From AC-32 sp035624425 (GTDB lineage Bacteria; Actinomycetota; Thermoleophilia; Gaiellales; Gaiellaceae): a stretch of 26,155 nucleotides of DNA. The stretch lies in contig DASPRN010000107.1 of assembly GCA_035624425.1 (NCBI GenBank), forward strand, positions 1 to 26,155, written 5' to 3'. How positions within the stretch are numbered: position 1 is the first letter of the stretch; every line of letters starts with the position of its first letter. Under the pieces are notes generated by a model, which ran no database searches, was not told where the DNA came from, and saw nothing but the letters and a program-made list of their open reading frames with translations. The position numbers were made by a program, and so were the translations under genes. Of this stretch, positions 14,618 to 21,185 are shown in pieces.

Positions 14618-15328
14618 ATGCGGCCCTTGATCGGGATCACGACCGACGTCGTGGTGGCGGCGTACGGCGCCTGGAAGGAGGAGTCGGCGCTCGTCCCGTC
14701 CGACTACGTTCGCTCGGTCGAGCGCGCCGGCGGGCGGCCGCTGCTCGTGCCACCGAGCGAGGAGGACGTCGAGGAGACGCTCGACGTGCTCCACGCGGTG
14801 ATCTTCTCCGGCGGCTCCGACCTCGACCCGGCGATGTACGGGCAGGAGCCGCATCCCGAGACGAACGGCGTCCTCGAGGCGCGCGACCGTGCCGAGCTGG
14901 CGCTGCTCGAGGCGGCGCTCGCCCGCGACATGCCGGTGCTGGCCGTCTGCCGCGGCTCGCAAATCCTGAACGTCGCGCTCGGCGGCGACCTCGTCCAGCA
15001 CCTGCCGGACGTGGTCGGGCACGACGACCACAAACACACGCCGGGCGCGTACGCGGACCACGACGTCACGCTCGAGGCGGAGACGCGGATCGGCCGGCTG
15101 CTCGGCGGGCGCGCTCCCATCAAGTCACACCATCACCAGGGCTTCGGCCGCCTCGGCGCCGGCCTGCGGGAGGCGGCCTTCGCCGAGGACGGGACGCTCG
15201 AGGCGGTCGAGGACCCGTCGCGCCGCTTCGCGCTCGGCGTGCTCTGGCACCCGGAGGCGGGCGAGGACATGCGGCTGTTCGAGGCGCTCGTCGAGGAGGC
15301 GCGGCGCTACCGGGAGGCGCGAGGCTGA
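14618..15328 (+). CDS. Class C26 glutamine-amidotransferase-like hydrolase (gamma-glutamyl-GABA hydrolase family)
   Basis: A 236-residue member of the PuuD-type peptidase C26 family, which hydrolyses gamma-glutamyl bonds, for example gamma-glutamyl-GABA in putrescine breakdown. The N-terminus RPLIGITTD, the FSGGSDLDP loop, nucleophile Cys111 in LAVCRGSQILNVALGG, the SHHHQG segment and the HPE dyad (His211, Glu213) are all present, so the catalytic triad is complete. I start at ATG 14618 rather than GTG 14609 because a -10 box ends at 14610. The stop overlaps the next gene in CTGA. No polyamine genes are nearby, so the in vivo amide substrate is open; the SDR and sulfotransferase that follow do not fit putrescine use. 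Confidence 0.9.
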   Translation: MRPLIGITTDVVVAAYGAWKEESALVPSDYVRSVERAGGRPLLVPPSEEDVEETLDVLHAVIFSGGSDLDPAMYGQEPHPETNGVLEARDRAELALLEAALARDMPVLAVCRGSQILNVALGGDLVQHLPDVVGHDDHKHTPGAYADHDVTLEAETRIGRLLGGRAPIKSHHHQGFGRLGAGLREAAFAEDGTLEAVEDPSRRFALGVLWHPEAGEDMRLFEALVEEARRYREARG

Positions 15329-16092
15329 GCCGGCTCGACGGCAAGGTCGCCGTCATCACCGGCGCCGGCGGCGGCATCGGGCGGGAAGCGGCGGTGCTGT
15401 TCTCGGAGGAGGGCGCGTCGGTCTGCGTGGCCGACGTCAGTGCGGAGGCGGGCGAGGCGGCGGCGTCGGCGTGTCGCGAGGCCTTCTTCCAGGAGGTGGA
15501 CGTCGTCGACCCGGAGAGCGTCGAGGCGATGTACGAGGCGACCGTCGAGCGCTACGGCGGGATCGACGTCCTCTACAACAACGCAGGGATCATGCCCGCG
15601 GACGACGCGTCGGTTCTCGAGACCGACCCGGAGGCCTGGGACCGTGTCCTCGCCGTGAACGCGAAGGGTGTCTACCTCTGCTGCCGGCACGGGATCCCAC
15701 GGCTGCTCGAGCGCGGCGGCGGCTCGGTGATCAACGTCTCGTCGTTCGTGGCGCTCGTCGGGGCCGCCACCTCGCAGATCGCCTACACGGCGTCGAAGGG
15801 CGCGGTCCTGTCCCTGACGCGTGAGCTCGCGGTCGAGTTCGCGCGCCGCGGCGTGCGCGTGAACGCGCTCTGCCCCGGCCCGGTCGAGACGCCGCTTCTC
15901 ACGCGTCTGTTCGAGGGCGATCCGGCGGCGTACGAGCGGCGGCGGGTCCACCTGCCGATGGGCCGGCTGGCCACGGCGAGGGAGATCGCGCTGGGCGCGC
16001 TGTTCCTCGCGTCGGACGAGTCGTCCTACGTGACGGGCGCGACCTTCCTGGTCGACGGCGGCCTGACGGCGGCATACGTCACCTCCGAATAA
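15325..16092 (+). CDS. Short-chain dehydrogenase/reductase (SDR), apparent CTG start
   Basis: A classical SDR of about 255 residues. With the proposed start, the cofactor motif TGAGGGIG is at 12-19, NNAG at 85-88, and the catalytic Ser (139/140), Tyr154 and Lys158 appear in NVSSFVAL and YTASK. The C-terminus DESSYVTGATFLVDGGLTAAY is typical. The family normally begins about 8-12 residues before TGxxxGxG, here at LSRLDGKVAVITG. No ATG, GTG or TTG exists in frame at or just upstream of this point, and the first downstream one is past the cofactor motif. CTG 15325 shares CTGA with the preceding stop, exactly parallel to the ATGA and GTGA couplings elsewhere in the window. Substrate unknown. Confidence 0.88.
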   Translation: MSRLDGKVAVITGAGGGIGREAAVLFSEEGASVCVADVSAEAGEAAASACREAFFQEVDVVDPESVEAMYEATVERYGGIDVLYNNAGIMPADDASVLETDPEAWDRVLAVNAKGVYLCCRHGIPRLLERGGGSVINVSSFVALVGAATSQIAYTASKGAVLSLTRELAVEFARRGVRVNALCPGPVETPLLTRLFEGDPAAYERRRVHLPMGRLATAREIALGALFLASDESSYVTGATFLVDGGLTAAYVTSE

Positions 16093-16095
16093 CGC

Positions 16096-16947
16096 GTGCG
16101 CCTGCCGGCAGAGCGAATCCCGACGATCCCGGAGCCGGTACGCGCGGTGCTGCGCAACGGGGTCTGGGCCTACGGATGGGCGACCTCGCCGTTTCGGCCG
16201 CTGCCCGGCTTCCTGGTGATCGGCGCGCAGAAGGCCGGAACGACCGCGCTCTACGCCTACCTCCGCGAACACCCTGCGATCACGGGGCCGTCGTGGAAGG
16301 AGGTCAGCTTCTTCGATCGCCACTACGCGCGTGGCGAGGCCTGGTACCGCGGCAACTTCCCGAACAACCTTCGAGCCCGCGGCGACCTCGTCGGCGAGGC
16401 CAGCCCGAGCTACCTCTTCCACCCGCTCGCGCCGGAGCGCGTCGCCGGCCTCGTCCCCGAGGCGAAGCTGATCGCGCTCGTCCGCAACCCGGTCGACCGC
16501 GCGTACTCGCACTACCAGCACGAGGTCGCTCTCGGCCGGGAGCCGCTCTCGTTCGAGGACGCGCTCGCAGCCGAGGACGAGCGGCTACGCGGCGAGGAGG
16601 AGCGGCTGGTCGCCGATTCCACCTACTTCAGCCACGCCTGGTGGAACTACACCTACAGGGCCCGAGGCCTCTACGCAGAGCAGCTCGAGCGCTGGCTCGC
16701 CGTCTTCCCCGGCGAGCAGCTGCTCGTCGTCCCGAGCGACGACCTCTCGGCCGACCCGGGCGCCGCCTACGCGCGCGTGCTCGAGTTCCTCGGCGCGGCG
16801 CCGCACCGGCTCGGCTCCTACCCGCGCGTGTTCGAGCGGCAGTACGAGCCCATGTCGCCCGGGACGAGGGCGAGGCTCGCAGCGGAGTTCGCGGAGCCGA
16901 ACCGCCGTCTCTACGAGCTGCTCGGGCGCAACCTGGCCTGGGAGTAA
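16096..16947 (+). CDS. PAPS-dependent sulfotransferase (heparan N-/O-sulfotransferase type)
   Basis: A 283-residue soluble sulfotransferase that moves sulfate from PAPS to a hydroxyl or amine. The 5'-phosphosulfate loop is at residues 43-50 (GAQKAGTT), followed by KEVSFFDRHY, and the 3'-phosphate site is ALVRNPVDRAYSHYQHE with Arg130 and Ser138. The C-terminal FEPMSP-like stretch (QYEPMSPGTRARL) and PNRRLYELLGRNLAWE match the GAG-type family. GTG 16096 begins 3 nt after the SDR stop. There is no signal peptide. The acceptor is unknown; a glycan or glycolipid made by the nearby genes is inferred. The 3' end overlaps the MFS gene on the opposite strand by 37 nt. Confidence 0.92.
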   Translation: MRLPAERIPTIPEPVRAVLRNGVWAYGWATSPFRPLPGFLVIGAQKAGTTALYAYLREHPAITGPSWKEVSFFDRHYARGEAWYRGNFPNNLRARGDLVGEASPSYLFHPLAPERVAGLVPEAKLIALVRNPVDRAYSHYQHEVALGREPLSFEDALAAEDERLRGEEERLVADSTYFSHAWWNYTYRARGLYAEQLERWLAVFPGEQLLVVPSDDLSADPGAAYARVLEFLGAAPHRLGSYPRVFERQYEPMSPGTRARLAAEFAEPNRRLYELLGRNLAWE

Positions 16948-18041
16948 GCGAGCGTCAGGCTGCAGATCCCGGCGAGGACGAGGTACGGAAGCGCATCGCC
17001 GCCGACCTGGGCGAGCGCGCCGCCCGCCGCCGGCCCGATGACCGCGCCCGCGGCCCAGCCCAGGTTCATCACGCCGAAGGCCAGGCCCTGCGCGATCCCG
17101 CTCCGCTCTGCGCTCTCCGCGAGCAGCGCCATCCCGGGCGTGTAGAAGGCGCCGTACGCGAGCCCGGCGATCAGGACGAGCACCGCGATCACCGGGCCGG
17201 CGGTCGCCCACGCGAACGCGAGCGAGACCGCGATCGACGCGATCAGCGCGACACGGACCGGCCGCCCGAGCCCGCGCAGGTCGGCGAAGCGCCCGAGCAG
17301 CGGGTTGAGCGCGACCTCGATTGCCGCGGTCGCGAGGAAAAGCGCCCCGATCGCCACGCCGCCCCAGCCGAGGTCGTGCAGCTCCAGCGGCACGAGCACG
17401 ATCACCACGCCGAACAGCAGCGCCGGGAGCACGATCAGCCAGATCGCGACGAAGAAGGTCCGGTCGGCACGCCGTAGGGCCGACAGCCGCTGCGGCCGCG
17501 CCGGTGCTCCCGGGGTCAGCGCCAGGAAGCCGCAGAGCACGAGGCCGGCGGCGCTGACGGCCGCGAAAGTCGGGCGCACCCCGGCCGCGCTCGCGACCGC
17601 GCCAAGCGCCGGGCCGAGCAGTGACCCGAAGACCGCGGCGCCCATCGCGGTCCCGATCAGCATCCCTCGCCGGCTTGCCGGCCCCGCCGAGACGAGCCAC
17701 GCGAGCGCACCCGCCCAGGAGAACGCGCTGCCGACTCCCTGCGCGAGCCTCGCCGCGCTGAGGGTCGTCACGTCGCCGGCGAGACCGAAGCCGAGGGTGG
17801 CCACGGCGGTCAGGGCCACGCCGACGAGCACCGCCGGCCGCGGCCCGAAGCGCGAAGCGGTGAGCCCGCCCGGCACGGACGCCGCCAGCACGCCCGCCGC
17901 GTACACGGCGGAGAGCACGCCGGCGCCGCTCTTCCCGAGCCCGTAGCGGGCCGCGAAGTGGGGCAGAAGCGGCGCCAGCGCCGTGAAGAACATCGTGTCC
18001 ACCGCGACAACGGCGCTCAGGAGGATCAGCAGCCTGCGCAC
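16911..18041 (-). CDS. MFS transporter (drug/sugar efflux type)
   Basis: A 12-helix major facilitator of about 376 residues. The first helix LLILLSAVVAVDTMFFTALAPLLP and the motif A-like loop ASRFGPRPAVLVGVALTA between helices 2 and 3 are clear; a second such loop, FADLRGLGRPVRVALIA, begins the C-terminal half. The frame extends to TTG 18059, but I prefer GTG 18041, giving MRRLLILLSAV: a TAGCGT box lies 8 nt upstream, and basic residues right before helix 1 are usual. Cargo cannot be told from sequence; proton-driven export of a small molecule is the common role. Its 3' end is convergent with and overlaps the sulfotransferase. Confidence 0.9.
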   Translation of the reverse strand: MRRLLILLSAVVAVDTMFFTALAPLLPHFAARYGLGKSGAGVLSAVYAAGVLAASVPGGLTASRFGPRPAVLVGVALTAVATLGFGLAGDVTTLSAARLAQGVGSAFSWAGALAWLVSAGPASRRGMLIGTAMGAAVFGSLLGPALGAVASAAGVRPTFAAVSAAGLVLCGFLALTPGAPARPQRLSALRRADRTFFVAIWLIVLPALLFGVVIVLVPLELHDLGWGGVAIGALFLATAAIEVALNPLLGRFADLRGLGRPVRVALIASIAVSLAFAWATAGPVIAVLVLIAGLAYGAFYTPGMALLAESAERSGIAQGLAFGVMNLGWAAGAVIGPAAGGALAQVGGDALPYLVLAGICSLTLAYSQARLRPSSS

Positions 18042-18049
18042 GACGTTCG

Positions 18050-18055
18050 ACGCTA
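18050..18055 (-). promoter_or_regulatory. Candidate -10 element of the MFS gene
   Basis: Minus-strand TAGCGT, 8 nt from GTG 18041. It lies inside the longer TTG-started frame, which is one reason to reject that start. Confidence 0.3.
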
Positions 18056-18059
18056 CCAA

Positions 18060-18246
18060 GCGGGTTCGCCGCGCAGGTCGTGCAGAACCGCACGAAGCTC
18101 GCTAACCCGGCCCGGTTTTAGGGCGTCTAAGGCTCTCGGAACCAAGAACGAGTTGCCTAAGCCCCCGGCGTACGGCTCCGTGCCGCCCGCGCGACGTCTC
18201 CCGGGAGAGCTTCCTCGAATGTGACTTCCCGGAGGGGGTCTTTCGC
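18060..18246 (+). other. Long, potentially structured leader of the Rpf-like gene
   Basis: About 190 nt between the divergent MFS gene and the Rpf-like GTG. Several foldable segments are visible: AGGC-CTCG paired with CGAG-GCCT (within 18129-18158), a GGC..ACG/CGT..GCC hairpin (about 18167-18184), and CCGGGA/TCCCGG flanking a loop just before the Shine-Dalgarno GGAGGGGG (18231-18237). Pairings were found by eye. In other actinobacteria rpf genes often carry a c-di-AMP riboswitch, but I do not see its conserved core here. Confidence 0.3.
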
Positions 18247-18801
18247 GTGAACGAAAAGCGTGTGCTGTTACCTATCGCCATAGCGCTGCTGGTGCTCCTC
18301 GCCGCCGCGGCCTCGAGCCTCGCGGCCGGCCCGCCGAACGCCTCGCCGCTGCCGCCGAAGCGCCTGACTCCGGTCACGGCAAGGCGTGTCGATCCACTGA
18401 TGACACGGAAGCTCCGCCGCACGACGTGGCACTGGCAGGCCGTGATCGGTGTGCGCCGCTCGCACTCGATGGCTCCACTCCGCAGCACGCGCGCCCTGCG
18501 CTTCTGGCGAGGCCACGCCCATGCAGTGCTCAGGCTCGCGGCGCGGCCGCCGCACCGGCGGGGCTGGCTCTGCATCCACCACTACGAGGGGAGCTGGCAC
18601 GACGGCGGCGACCCGTACTGGGGCGGGCTGCAGATGGACCGTGGCTTCATGCGCTCCTACGCCGCGCGGGACCTCCTGCGCCGTGGCTGGGCGAACAGCT
18701 GGAGCCCGCTCGAGCAGATGTGGGTCGCCGAGCGCGCCTACCGGAGTGGCCGCGGCTTCTACCCGTGGCCCAACTCGGCCCGCTACTGCGGCTTGATCTA
18801 G
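18247..18801 (+). CDS. Secreted Rpf-like / transglycosylase-fold protein
   Basis: A 184-residue exported protein with a lysozyme-like domain related to resuscitation-promoting factors, which cleave peptidoglycan and help regrowth from dormancy. Residues 1-27 form a signal peptide (basic NEKR, then a long hydrophobic stretch ending SLAAG). A linker containing TWHWQAVIG precedes the domain at about 105-184: WLCIHHYEGSW with catalytic-position Glu114, GGLQMDRGFM, then WSPLEQMWVAERAY and GFYPWPNSARYCGL. Cys109 and Cys181 probably form the domain disulfide. The GTG start is 9 nt after GGAGGGGG, and the nearly 190-nt leader is long for this window. The Rpf assignment is by motif order; a generic lytic transglycosylase-like function is the alternative. 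Confidence 0.82.
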   Translation: MNEKRVLLPIAIALLVLLAAAASSLAAGPPNASPLPPKRLTPVTARRVDPLMTRKLRRTTWHWQAVIGVRRSHSMAPLRSTRALRFWRGHAHAVLRLAARPPHRRGWLCIHHYEGSWHDGGDPYWGGLQMDRGFMRSYAARDLLRRGWANSWSPLEQMWVAERAYRSGRGFYPWPNSARYCGLI

Positions 18802-18805
18802 CCTT

Positions 18806-18811
18806 TACCGT
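18806..18811 (+). promoter_or_regulatory. Candidate -10 element of the sigma factor gene
   Basis: TACCGT, 35 nt before GTG 18847. Unlike the leaderless genes, this one would have a leader of about 28 nt containing GGAG/GAGG ribosome-binding sequence (18831-18841). Confidence 0.3.
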
Positions 18812-18846
18812 GCGTTGGGTCGAACCGATCGGAGAACGAGGACGTC

Positions 18847-19899
18847 GTGAGCGATCAGCTCCAGGAATCCCTCGCCGCATTGATAGCCGAGGGAGAGCGT
18901 GAGGGCTGCTTGAACCTGTCGCGGTTCAACGAGTTCGTCGACGAGCACGAGCTCGACGACGACGACGTGCGCAGTGTCTACGAGCAGCTCGACGAGCGCG
19001 GGATCGAGGTCAGCGATGACTGCGGTCGCACCGGGAAGGAGGAGAGCACCTACGTGAACGGCGATCTCGCCGCCGCGACCACGGATGCGTTGCAGCTCTT
19101 CCTGAACGAGGCCGGCCGCTGGCCGCTCCTGACCGCCGAGGAGGAAGTCGACCTGGCAAAGCGCATCGAGCGGGGCGACAGGGAGGCGAAGGAGCGGATG
19201 ATCAACTCCAACCTGCGCCTGGTGGTCTCGATCGCGAAGCGCTACCAGGGGCACGGGCTGTCGCTGCTCGACCTGATCCAGGAGGGGATCATCGGGCTGA
19301 TCAGGGCGGTCGAGAAGTTCGACTGGCGGCGCGGCTTCAAGTTCTCGACCTACGCGACGTGGTGGATCCGCCAGGCCGTGCAGCGCGGGGTCGCGAACAA
19401 GTCGCGGACGATCCGGATCCCGGTGCACATCGCGGAGCGCGAGCAGCGAATCGCGCGGGCGGAGCGGACGCTGGCCCCGAAGCTCGGCCGTCAGCCGACC
19501 GAGGAGGAGGTGGCCGAGCACGCCCGGCTGCCGCTGAAGCAGGTGCTGGAGGTGCGGAAGGCCGCGCGAGCGGTCACGAGCCTCGATCGGCCGATCGGCT
19601 CGGAGAACGAGGGCGCGCTCGGCGACCTGTTCGCGAGCGAGGAAGCGCAGCCGGAAGAGGAGGTCCACGTCAGCCTCGAGCAGGACGTGCTCCGCCGCGC
19701 GGTCGCTCAGCTTCCGGAGCGCGAGCGCGAGGTGGTGAAGCTCCGCTATGGGCTGAACGGTGACCGTGATCCCGCCTCGCTCGAGGCGATCGGGAAGCAG
19801 CTCGGCCTGACGCGCGAGCGGGTGCGCCAGATCGAGGCGGACGCGCTCGAGCAGCTCGCGGTGAACCGCGAGATCGAAGCGCTGAAAGACGTCGCCTAG
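18847..19899 (+). CDS. RNA polymerase sigma factor, RpoD/SigA family
   Basis: A 350-residue sigma-70 with all main regions. Residues 5-57 resemble region 1.1 (LQESLAALIAEGEREG and on). Region 1.2 is DALQLFLNEAGRWPLLTAEEE (80-100). Region 2 contains NLRLVVSIAKRY, DLIQEGIIGLIRAVEKFDW and FSTYATWWIRQAV (122-178). Region 3 is around 195-270. Region 4 ends with the helix-turn-helix SLEAIGKQLGLTRERVRQIE (311-330). Just after region 2.4 it reads QRGVANKSRTIRIPVH, where primary sigma factors usually have TRAIADQARTIRIPVH, so it could be either the main sigma or a group 2 paralogue. GTG 18847 follows a GAGG. The stop lies inside a perfect inverted repeat leading into clpS. Confidence 0.92.
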   Translation: MSDQLQESLAALIAEGEREGCLNLSRFNEFVDEHELDDDDVRSVYEQLDERGIEVSDDCGRTGKEESTYVNGDLAAATTDALQLFLNEAGRWPLLTAEEEVDLAKRIERGDREAKERMINSNLRLVVSIAKRYQGHGLSLLDLIQEGIIGLIRAVEKFDWRRGFKFSTYATWWIRQAVQRGVANKSRTIRIPVHIAEREQRIARAERTLAPKLGRQPTEEEVAEHARLPLKQVLEVRKAARAVTSLDRPIGSENEGALGDLFASEEAQPEEEVHVSLEQDVLRRAVAQLPEREREVVKLRYGLNGDRDPASLEAIGKQLGLTRERVRQIEADALEQLAVNREIEALKDVA

Positions 19900-19908
19900 T
19901 CTTTCAGC
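19881..19908. repeat. Perfect 10-bp inverted repeat across the sigma stop codon
   Basis: GCTGAAAGAC (19881-19890), an 8-nt loop, then GTCTTTCAGC (19899-19908). The sigma TAG stop (19897-19899) is at the end of the loop, and the right arm ends 3 nt before the clpS ATG. No U-tract follows, so it is not a standard terminator. It could be a transcript-processing or attenuating hairpin that sets the ratio of sigma factor to ClpS. Confidence 0.6.
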
Positions 19909-19911
19909 GGC

Positions 19912-20205
19912 ATGAGCACAACGCTCGCTCCGGTCGAGGTCGAGCAGCCGCGCGGCGCCGATGACGTCGAGCTCGACCGGCCCTGGATCGTGATCGTCTG
20001 GAACGACCCGATCAACCTGATGTCCTACGTCACGCTGGTCTTCCAGAAGCTGTTCGGCTACACACGCGCCCGGGCCACCCAGCTGATGCTGCAGGTGCAC
20101 AACGAGGGCAAGGCGGTCGTCTCGTCGGGCACGCGCGAGAAGGCGGAGCACGACGTCTCACGTCTGCACGCGCACGGGCTCTGGGCGACGATGCGGCAGG
20201 ACTGA
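19912..20205 (+). CDS. clpS: ATP-dependent Clp protease adaptor ClpS
   Basis: A 97-residue ClpS. It delivers N-degron proteins (bulky hydrophobic N-termini) to the ClpAP/ClpCP protease. The binding-pocket residues are visible as Asn31-Asp32 in VIVWNDPINLMSYV and His63 in MLQVHNEGKAVV, matching E. coli Asn34, Asp35 and His66; Met60 fits the gatekeeping position. The N-terminal tail is short and acidic. There is no Shine-Dalgarno: the ATG is 3 nt after a hairpin arm, 12 nt after the sigma stop. TAGTCT (19897-19902), which includes that stop codon, could act as a -10 for a separate leaderless clpS transcript. The stop TGA overlaps the next ATG by one base. Confidence 0.95.
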   Translation: MSTTLAPVEVEQPRGADDVELDRPWIVIVWNDPINLMSYVTLVFQKLFGYTRARATQLMLQVHNEGKAVVSSGTREKAEHDVSRLHAHGLWATMRQD

Positions 20206-20669
20206 TGCCGGACCTACGAATCGAGCGGGCGGCCGAAGGTGCCCGCCTCCATTTGCCGGCCCAGGAGCAGGGCCTGATCCGCGGTCTGGCGACCGACCTG
20301 ATCGCCACGCTCAGGGAGGCGCCGGCCGATCCGTCGCTGCGCCGGCTCTCGCCGCCCGCCTACGACGACGAGGACGACGAGCGCGGTTACCGGGAGATCA
20401 TGGGCGCCGAGCTCGCGAGCGGCCGGGTGCAGGCGCTCGAGCTGCTGGCCGCGACGGCCGGCAACGACCGGCTGAGCGCAGACGAGGCCGAGTCCTGGCT
20501 ACGGGCGCTGAACGACCTCCGCCTCGTTCTCGGCACACGCCTCGATGTTCAGGAGGAGTCGCTGCTCGACCGAATCGACTCGGACGACCCCGACGCCGCC
20601 GGCCTGGCGGTGTACGCGTACCTCTCCTGGCTGCAGGAGCAGCTGGTCGAGGCGCTTTCGCTCGACTAG
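20205..20669 (+). CDS. DUF2017 family protein
   Basis: A 154-residue, mostly helical acidic protein. It matches DUF2017, a family that habitually follows clpS in actinobacteria. Features include the N-terminal LHLPAQEQGLIRGLATDL helix, an acidic stretch DDEDDERGYREIMG, and a C-terminal AVYAYLSWLQEQLVEAL helix. The ATG overlaps the clpS stop by one nucleotide (TGATG), so the two are co-translated. Function is unknown; persistent coupling suggests a helper of N-degron proteolysis. It is convergent with the next gene, with only 4 nt between stops. Confidence 0.88.
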   Translation: MPDLRIERAAEGARLHLPAQEQGLIRGLATDLIATLREAPADPSLRRLSPPAYDDEDDERGYREIMGAELASGRVQALELLAATAGNDRLSADEAESWLRALNDLRLVLGTRLDVQEESLLDRIDSDDPDAAGLAVYAYLSWLQEQLVEALSLD

Positions 20670-20673
20670 ACGC

Positions 20674-21159
20674 TCAGGCTTGCTCGCGCTCCGAGAAGAC
20701 CGTGGCGAGGTCGGCTTCGAGTAGGGCGCGGTCGTTGTCGTCGATCACGTCCGCAGCTGCGGCCCGGGCGCGGTCCAGCCAGTTGCGCGCCTCGGTCTCG
20801 TCGCCCGCAAGCGCGTGCGCCCGGGCAAGCGCCTCGCAGGCGAACGGGAGGTCGAATTCCTCGAGCGCGTCCGGCGCGGACTCCGCCAGCTCATGGCAGC
20901 GCCGCGCGTGGTGGAGAGCCGGTTCGGGGCGCGCGAGCACCGTGTACGCGCGCGCGCACTGCCACTCGCTTCGCACGCGGTTGCCGAGCTTGCCCGCCTG
21001 CAGCCAGTGGTAGGCCGACGCATGTGCGCAGTGGAGCAGCTCGTCGTCCTGTTCCGCCGTCCGGTCGGAGGTCTCCATCAGCGTCCAGGTCTTGTTGAAG
21101 AGGTCGATGCCCAGCGTTCGGTGCTCGTCCGCGCTGAGCGAGTCGGAACGCGTGTCCAT
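20674..21159 (-). CDS. TPR-like helical-repeat protein, function unknown
   Basis: A 161-residue soluble protein of paired helices reminiscent of tetratricopeptide repeats: HASAYHWLQAGKLGNRVRSEWQ, then CARAYTVLARPEPALHHARR, and ACEALARAHALAGDETEARNW. The Trp/Tyr/Ala spacing (A-Y-x-W, A-x-A-Y) fits TPR helices. I do not recognise a named family. ATG 21159 is used; GTG 21162 is directly upstream and also possible. It follows the YjbQ gene on the same strand by 26 nt, so they may be co-transcribed. No catalytic motif, signal or membrane segment is seen; a protein-interaction role is inferred. Confidence 0.78.
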   Translation of the reverse strand: MDTRSDSLSADEHRTLGIDLFNKTWTLMETSDRTAEQDDELLHCAHASAYHWLQAGKLGNRVRSEWQCARAYTVLARPEPALHHARRCHELAESAPDALEEFDLPFACEALARAHALAGDETEARNWLDRARAAAADVIDDNDRALLEADLATVFSEREQA

Positions 21160-21185
21160 CACCGTTGGGCGCGAGCTTCGAGCGC

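Noticed and set aside
18057..18059. TTG as the start of the MFS gene
   Set aside because: A -10-like box lies inside the extra six codons, and GTG 18041 gives a typical MFS N-terminus.
18060..18246. c-di-AMP (ydaO) riboswitch before the Rpf-like gene
   Set aside because: The conserved GGGGACCCA/GGGGUGAA and CCGAACCCGUCAGC-like core elements are not present.
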